NCBI GenBank assembly: GCA_027050975.1
Contig: JALUAR010000226.1
Coordinates: 1 to 9,791 of the forward strand
Origin: Thermodesulfovibrio sp.
GTDB taxonomy: Bacteria; Nitrospirota; Thermodesulfovibrionia; Thermodesulfovibrionales; JdFR-85
Length of the DNA: 9,791 nucleotides
Direction of reading: 5' to 3'
Notes under the pieces: model-generated
The model's input: the letters and a program-made list of their open reading frames with translations, nothing else
Told to the model about the DNA's origin: nothing
Databases searched by the model: none
Made by a program: the position numbers and the translations under genes
Shown here: piece after piece, positions 6,516-9,791 of the stretch
Layout: each line of letters begins with the position of its first letter
How positions within the stretch are numbered: position 1 is the stretch's first letter

Positions 6516-6521
6516 TATAAT
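6516..6521 (+). promoter_or_regulatory. Candidate -10 box for the DUF4139 gene
   Basis: An exact TATAAT in the right orientation lies about 155 bases before the preferred start at 6675. TGTTAT (6493-6498) is at 17-base spacing but is a poor -35 match. If used, the transcript leader would include the whole palindromic element at 6537-6633. Confidence 0.25.
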
Positions 6522-6536
6522 AACTTAACTCACTAC

Positions 6537-6633
6537 TGTCCGATAAACAGAGTAGAACACTGTGCTGGATTTGAGTAAATGGTAACCCTGTGGCAAGCCA
6601 CAGGGATTTCTCAAGTTAAATTTTTACCGGACA
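6537..6633. mobile_element. Putative small non-autonomous mobile element (MITE-like nested palindrome)
   Basis: The ends are inverted repeats: TGTCCGATAAA (6537-6547) matches the reverse complement of 6623-6633, TGTCCGGTAAA, at 10 of 11 bases. Within lie further nested pairs: TTGAG (6571-6575) with CTCAA (6610-6614), AAAT (6577-6580) with ATTT (6606-6609), and a perfect 9-bp pair CCCTGTGGC (6586-6594) with GCCACAGGG (6597-6605). The left arm is about 20 bases longer than the right. CACTA occurs at both outer edges (6531-6535 and 6632-6636), but the right copy overlaps the repeat, so no clean target duplication is shown. No transposase is encoded. It could alternatively be a regulatory leader structure of the downstream gene. 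Confidence 0.45.
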
Positions 6634-6660
6634 CTAATGAATTTAACTAACAAATGAGGT

Positions 6661-6669
6661 GGGAGGAGG
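6661..6669 (+). promoter_or_regulatory. Ribosome site that decides the DUF4139 start
   Basis: GGGAGGAGG, with GGAGG ending 5 bases before ATG 6675, is an excellent ribosome site. The in-frame ATG at 6654 lies upstream of this site and has only an AT-rich run before it. The start at 6675 also gives a better signal peptide. Confidence 0.8.
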
Positions 6670-6674
6670 TTCAA

Positions 6675-8087
6675 ATGTTGGCAGGAATGAAAGAAAAGCG
6701 GGGGGCTCTTGTATTACTCCTTTGCCTTGTTTTCGGATTGATCTTCATGGGCGAGTATCTGTGGGCCGAGCAGCAGAAAAGGTCTGACCTGGAGATTACG
6801 GTATACTCGTCCGGGATTGGGGTTGTTAAGGATACGAGAAGGGTTCGGCTCCGCAGGGGAGAAGGAGAACTGATATTTCGTGCTGTTGCATCCTCCTTAA
6901 TTCCGGAGAGCGTGCAATTAAGATTACTTGACAGGCAAGAAAAGGTAGATATTCTTCAGCAGGAGTTCAGATACAGGCCCTTCAATCCGATCACTCTGCT
7001 TGAGGCTTACGAGGGGAAGATGATCAGGCTGGTCCGTTTCACCCCCGAGGGTACGGTGATCAAAAAGGCCAGGCTGTTGAATGCGAAAGACGAGATATAC
7101 GAGATCGATGGTGAGATTTATCTGGGTTATCCCGGTTACAAGGTGCTTCCCTCAATTCCGAAAGGGCTCTTCTCTGAAGCCTCGCTTGTTTACCTGTATA
7201 AGAGCAAGACAGAGGGATATGTTAAAGCCGAGATTTCATATCTTACAGGAGGGCTGAACTGGAAAGCGGATTATAATCTTCGCATTGATAGCCGGGATGA
7301 TGTAGGTGAGCTGTCAGCCTGGATCACGGTCGAGAACTCAAGTGGTACAGATTACAGCAACGCAAGGGTGAGCCTTGTTGCAGGTGAAATCCATCGGGTG
7401 GAGGCCACACATGGCAGAGGATTTTATAAAACCATGGCTCTGGAGGAAAAGCGGATGGTTTCAGAGACCACTTTGGGAGAGTATCACATATACAGACTTG
7501 ACCGGAGAGTCTCCGTTGCCGATGGAGAGAAAAAACAGATAAGCCTGATAAAGACCAGAAGAGTAAGAATTTCCAAGGAGTATATCTTTCAGGGAGACAG
7601 AGGGTACATTGCATCATTCAGAAGCGGAAAGAGGCAACAGTTGCCGGTGCAGGTTTTCGTTATGTTTGACAATTCCGAAAAGTCCGGACTGGGGCTGCCT
7701 TTACCAGCCGGTCTTGTAAGGGTTTATCAGAAAGACCCTGAAGGCAACTTGCAGTTCATAGGAGAGGACAGAATAGGGCATACTCCGGTAGATGAAACAT
7801 TACGTCTCCAGATAGGAAAGGCCTTTGATGTTATTGCCGAACGCTTGCAAACCGATTACCGGAAATATGCCCCCAATGTTTACGAGACCGAGTGGGAAAT
7901 AGTTATTAGAAATCATAAAGAGACGGATATAACAGTAGGCGTTATAGAGCCCATGACAGGACAGTGGGAGGTGGTTGAATCCTCTCATCCGTACAAAAAA
8001 ACCGGTGCATATACATTGCGCTTGGATGTAAACGTGCCGGCAAAGGATATTATAAAGGTTAAGTACAGAGTCAGAATAAAACAGTAA
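6675..8087 (+). CDS. Exported DUF4139-domain protein of unknown function
   Basis: From ATG 6675 the protein has 470 residues. A signal peptide is evident: basic MKEKR (5-9), a hydrophobic run at about 11-29, and a likely cut after LWA (29-31). The mature protein should be periplasmic or extracellular. The N-terminal part (about 38-180) is beta-rich with LEITVYSSGIGVVKDTRRV. The core shows DUF4139 hallmarks: LNWKADYNL (194-202), LSAWITVENSSGTDYSNARV (213-232) with LVAGEIHRVE, GEYHIYRLD (268-276) and the beta-strand-rich C-terminus from about 320 to 470. Some relatives are annotated as mucoidy inhibitor A-like, but the biochemical role is not established. There is no second membrane segment and no lipobox. 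It stands alone on its strand, 142 bases before the DUF1015 gene. Confidence 0.88.
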   Translation: MLAGMKEKRGALVLLLCLVFGLIFMGEYLWAEQQKRSDLEITVYSSGIGVVKDTRRVRLRRGEGELIFRAVASSLIPESVQLRLLDRQEKVDILQQEFRYRPFNPITLLEAYEGKMIRLVRFTPEGTVIKKARLLNAKDEIYEIDGEIYLGYPGYKVLPSIPKGLFSEASLVYLYKSKTEGYVKAEISYLTGGLNWKADYNLRIDSRDDVGELSAWITVENSSGTDYSNARVSLVAGEIHRVEATHGRGFYKTMALEEKRMVSETTLGEYHIYRLDRRVSVADGEKKQISLIKTRRVRISKEYIFQGDRGYIASFRSGKRQQLPVQVFVMFDNSEKSGLGLPLPAGLVRVYQKDPEGNLQFIGEDRIGHTPVDETLRLQIGKAFDVIAERLQTDYRKYAPNVYETEWEIVIRNHKETDITVGVIEPMTGQWEVVESSHPYKKTGAYTLRLDVNVPAKDIIKVKYRVRIKQ

Positions 8088-8096
8088 TTCTAATAA

Positions 8097-8138
8097 CTCT
8101 TAATCCCAAGGTAGCCCGGGAAATTTCTGGATTAAGAG
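8097..8138. terminator. Inverted repeat after the DUF4139 gene, possible transcript end
   Basis: CTCTTAATCC (8097-8106) is an exact 10-bp inverted repeat of GGATTAAGAG (8129-8138), starting 9 bases after the stop. The 22-base loop contains CCCGGG. A second short pair, TAAT (8091-8094) with ATTA (8141-8144), extends the stem across a 2-base internal loop. No T-run follows, so intrinsic termination is doubtful. A 3'-end stabiliser or a protein-binding site is equally possible. Confidence 0.4.
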
Positions 8139-8229
8139 CCATTAGATAGTATCCTTAAGGTGTCCGGGGTGAATACAAGCTCTTTGACTTTGAATTTATC
8201 ATGCCTGCCATGCTAACATATTCAGGCCA

Positions 8230-9486
8230 ATGACTGAGGTAAGACCATTTAGAGGCATTGTTTATGATACCTCCAGGGTGAAAAGTGAGGATGTTGTCTC
8301 TCCTCCTTACGATATTATCACCCCTGAGATGAAGGAGCGTCTTTACGAAAAAAGTCCTTACAATATTGTAAGGATTGACTTCGGAAAGGATCAGGAAGGG
8401 GATTCGGAGGAGGGAGAGAACCGTTACACAAGGGCAAAGAGGTATCTCTCTGATTGGCTGTCCGAGGGAATTCTCAAAGTCACCCAGAGACCTGCATTTT
8501 ATTTATATCAGGTGCGTTACAGGCTTCAGGGCAGGGATCTGACAATGAGAGGTGTTTTTGCCAGGGTAAAGATTACGGAACTCTGCGAAGGTGTTTATCC
8601 ACATGAAGCTACTCATTCCAAACCCAAAGCGGACAGATTAAATCTTATGCGTTATTGCAAGGCCAATGTGAGTCCAATTTTTTCCATCTTCAATAATACA
8701 GAGAAGAATTATGGATCTGTATTTGACAGGATATCCTCCGGGGCTCCCTACATAAGTGCCAAAGATCTTGACGGAGCCGAACACAGCATGTGGATAGTGG
8801 ACAATGAGGAGGATATGCGGATAATCAGCGAGACCGTAAATGAGCGGCCTATCTATATTGCTGACGGACATCACAGATATGAAACAGCCCTTGAGTATAT
8901 GAAAGAACAGAAACGCAACAACCCGGCTCATACAGGTGAGGAGCCTTATAATTATGTAATGATGCTTTTAGTAAACATATCTGATGGCGGGTTAAGCATT
9001 CTGCCAACTCACAGATTGGTAAGAAAGATACTTTCAAGGGATGACAAAGCTGATCTGATAACACCACTGAAAAGATATTTTGAAATCGAAATGATAGACG
9101 AAGATAGAGATATAATAAAAGAGATGGCAGGATATGATCATGCCATAGGGATGACCATAAATGGGTATAATGAAAGGTATATATTGATTCCGAAAAATAT
9201 TGACCTGTCAGATGTCGAACCACCATTGAGGGGGCTTGATGTAACCGTGCTTCATGAACTAATATTTAAGAAGATTTATAGCGTGGAGGGGGTTGCCTAT
9301 GAGATGAGTCCGGATCTGGTGGAAAAGGAGGTGCGGGAGGGGAAATACAAAGCCGGCTTCTTCTTGAACCCGACAAAGGTCGAAGATGTAGAGAAAGTCG
9401 CCCTGGAATGTCTGAGGATGCCTCCAAAATCAACCTATTTTTATCCGAAAATTCTGACAGGCCTTGTCATAAATAAGCTCGACTGA
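8230..9486 (+). CDS. DUF1015 family protein, function unknown
   Basis: A complete 418-residue soluble protein with no signal peptide or membrane segment. It matches the DUF1015 family throughout: opening VRPFRGIVYD (4-13), VSPPYDIITPE (23-33), YPHEATHSKPKADRLNLMR (123-141), the conserved core IADGHHRYETALEY (210-223), LPTHRL (258-263), and the family's C-terminal signature MPPKSTYFYPKILTGLVIN (397-415). The invariant ADGHHRYET block looks like a catalytic or metal/nucleotide site, but no reaction is established for the family. ATG at 8230 is the first residue of the conserved motif region; only a weak CAGG precedes it. The gene lies 178 bases upstream of gap in the same direction, so a link with central carbon metabolism is possible but unproven. 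Confidence 0.93.
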   Translation: MTEVRPFRGIVYDTSRVKSEDVVSPPYDIITPEMKERLYEKSPYNIVRIDFGKDQEGDSEEGENRYTRAKRYLSDWLSEGILKVTQRPAFYLYQVRYRLQGRDLTMRGVFARVKITELCEGVYPHEATHSKPKADRLNLMRYCKANVSPIFSIFNNTEKNYGSVFDRISSGAPYISAKDLDGAEHSMWIVDNEEDMRIISETVNERPIYIADGHHRYETALEYMKEQKRNNPAHTGEEPYNYVMMLLVNISDGGLSILPTHRLVRKILSRDDKADLITPLKRYFEIEMIDEDRDIIKEMAGYDHAIGMTINGYNERYILIPKNIDLSDVEPPLRGLDVTVLHELIFKKIYSVEGVAYEMSPDLVEKEVREGKYKAGFFLNPTKVEDVEKVALECLRMPPKSTYFYPKILTGLVINKLD

Positions 9487-9599
9487 GACAACTCGGCTAT
9501 CAGTCCTTTAAGTAGGATTTGTATGTAAAATTTGAAGGAGTTTGGCTTGGTTGATATTTTAATCGCTCGGCCTGGAGGTCGGACATCTCTGATAAGCTA

Positions 9600-9657
9600 A
9601 CCTCTGGGTTAAGTGGAGACCTTGTCTCCTGAAGTTATTTTGATTTTAGGGAGGAGG
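9600..9657 (+). promoter_or_regulatory. Leader of the gap gene with hairpin and strong ribosome site
   Basis: GGAGAC (9615-9620) and GTCTCC (9624-9629) form a 6-bp hairpin with a CTT loop. About 20 bases later comes AGGGAGGAGG (9648-9657), an excellent ribosome site 7 bases before the gap ATG. CTCCT (9626-9630), the 3' arm of the hairpin, could instead pair with AGGAG (9652-9656) inside the ribosome site. The ribosome site is firm; the alternative fold is speculative. Confidence 0.4.
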
Positions 9658-9664
9658 ATGCGAT

Positions 9665-9791
9665 ATGGCTGTGAAAGTAGGCATTAACGGGTTTGGAAGG
9701 ATAGGTAGAAACTTTTTCAGGGCATCTGTCAACCAGACAGATTTTGAAATAGTGGCAATAAATGATCTTACCGATGCCAAAACATTGGCTC
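9665..9791 (+). CDS. gap: Glyceraldehyde-3-phosphate dehydrogenase, type I (N-terminal part only)
   Basis: Only the first 42 codons are in the window; the gene continues past the right edge. It reads MAVKVGINGFGRIGRNFFRA and continues to VAINDLTDAKTLA. GINGFGRIGR (6-15) is the Rossmann dinucleotide-binding loop of GAPDH, and Asn33-Asp34 is the NAD-contacting end of the second strand. The enzyme oxidises glyceraldehyde-3-phosphate to 1,3-bisphosphoglycerate with NAD and phosphate in glycolysis, or the reverse in gluconeogenesis. The start is secure from the ribosome site at 9648-9657. An out-of-frame ATG at 9658 is ignored. The active-site cysteine lies beyond the window, so completeness cannot be judged. 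Confidence 0.96.
   Translation, partial: MAVKVGINGFGRIGRNFFRASVNQTDFEIVAINDLTDAKTLA

Larger units (their letters stand above)
6296..6653. other. Divergent intergenic region with control elements and a palindromic element
   Basis: About 360 bases separate the minus-strand phosphorylase from the plus-strand DUF4139 gene, so promoters for both must lie here. No protein-like frame is present. Contents include a short TACCC/GGGTA hairpin (6335-6339 with 6346-6350) in the phosphorylase leader, the repeat cluster at 6414-6441, an exact TATAAT at 6516-6521 in plus orientation with no good -35, and the 97-bp nested palindrome at 6537-6633. Confidence 0.6.

Noticed and set aside
6654..6674. Upstream ATG of the DUF4139 gene
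   Set aside because: It precedes rather than follows the GGGAGGAGG ribosome site and has no site of its own; ATG 6675 is correctly spaced and gives a normal signal peptide.
6375..8167. Recurring heptamer TGTCCGG (reverse complement at 6375-6381 and 6627-6633, forward at 8161-8167)
   Set aside because: One or two copies of any 7-mer are expected in a window of this size on both strands, and outside 6537-6633 the copies have no shared flanking sequence.

Overview
The window looks like ordinary chromosome from a Gram-negative, mid-GC, free-living bacterium. The diaminopimelate-aminotransferase type enzyme, two sigma54 (NtrC-family) activators in a row, an archaeal/bacterial-type 5'-methylthio-nucleoside phosphorylase and strong GGAGG ribosome sites would fit Nitrospirota or a related anaerobic lineage such as Desulfobacterota. 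That placement is inferred from protein flavour only. No rRNA, tRNA, CRISPR array, phage gene or intact transposase is visible.

Left end (1-1014): a possible gene tail ends at 80 and is followed by a strong perfect hairpin at 98-128. After an AT-rich stretch comes a decayed type II toxin-antitoxin pair of the VapBC type (362 to about 870). It keeps its promoter-like region, ribosome site and overlapping gene order, but it carries several frameshifts and has lost the first catalytic aspartate of the toxin.

Minus-strand block (1015-6295), in order of transcription: a nucleoside phosphorylase of the MTAP/MTIP family, two NtrC-type response regulators that overlap by 8 bp, then after 100 bp a dapL-like aminotransferase and folK. 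The first three genes are tightly packed and probably one operon. The last two form a lysine/peptidoglycan plus folate pair that may have its own promoter. No histidine kinase lies in the window, so the partner(s) of the two regulators are unknown. The phosphorylase has Asn where adenine-specific MTAPs have Asp, which points to a 6-oxopurine substrate.

Divergent intergenic region (6296-6674): about 380 bp with an operator-like repeat cluster (6414-6441) and a 97-bp nested palindrome with imperfect terminal inverted repeats (6537-6633), which resembles a small non-autonomous mobile element.

Plus-strand block (6675-9791): an exported DUF4139 protein (best start 6675), an intergenic hairpin, a complete DUF1015 protein, and the first 42 codons of a type I glyceraldehyde-3-phosphate dehydrogenase that runs off the right edge. 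The two DUF proteins have no established function that I can assign. The most notable items are the dead vapBC locus, the palindromic element, the substrate-switch residue in the phosphorylase and the coupled pair of sigma54 activators. I see no clear evidence of a wholly new multi-gene system.
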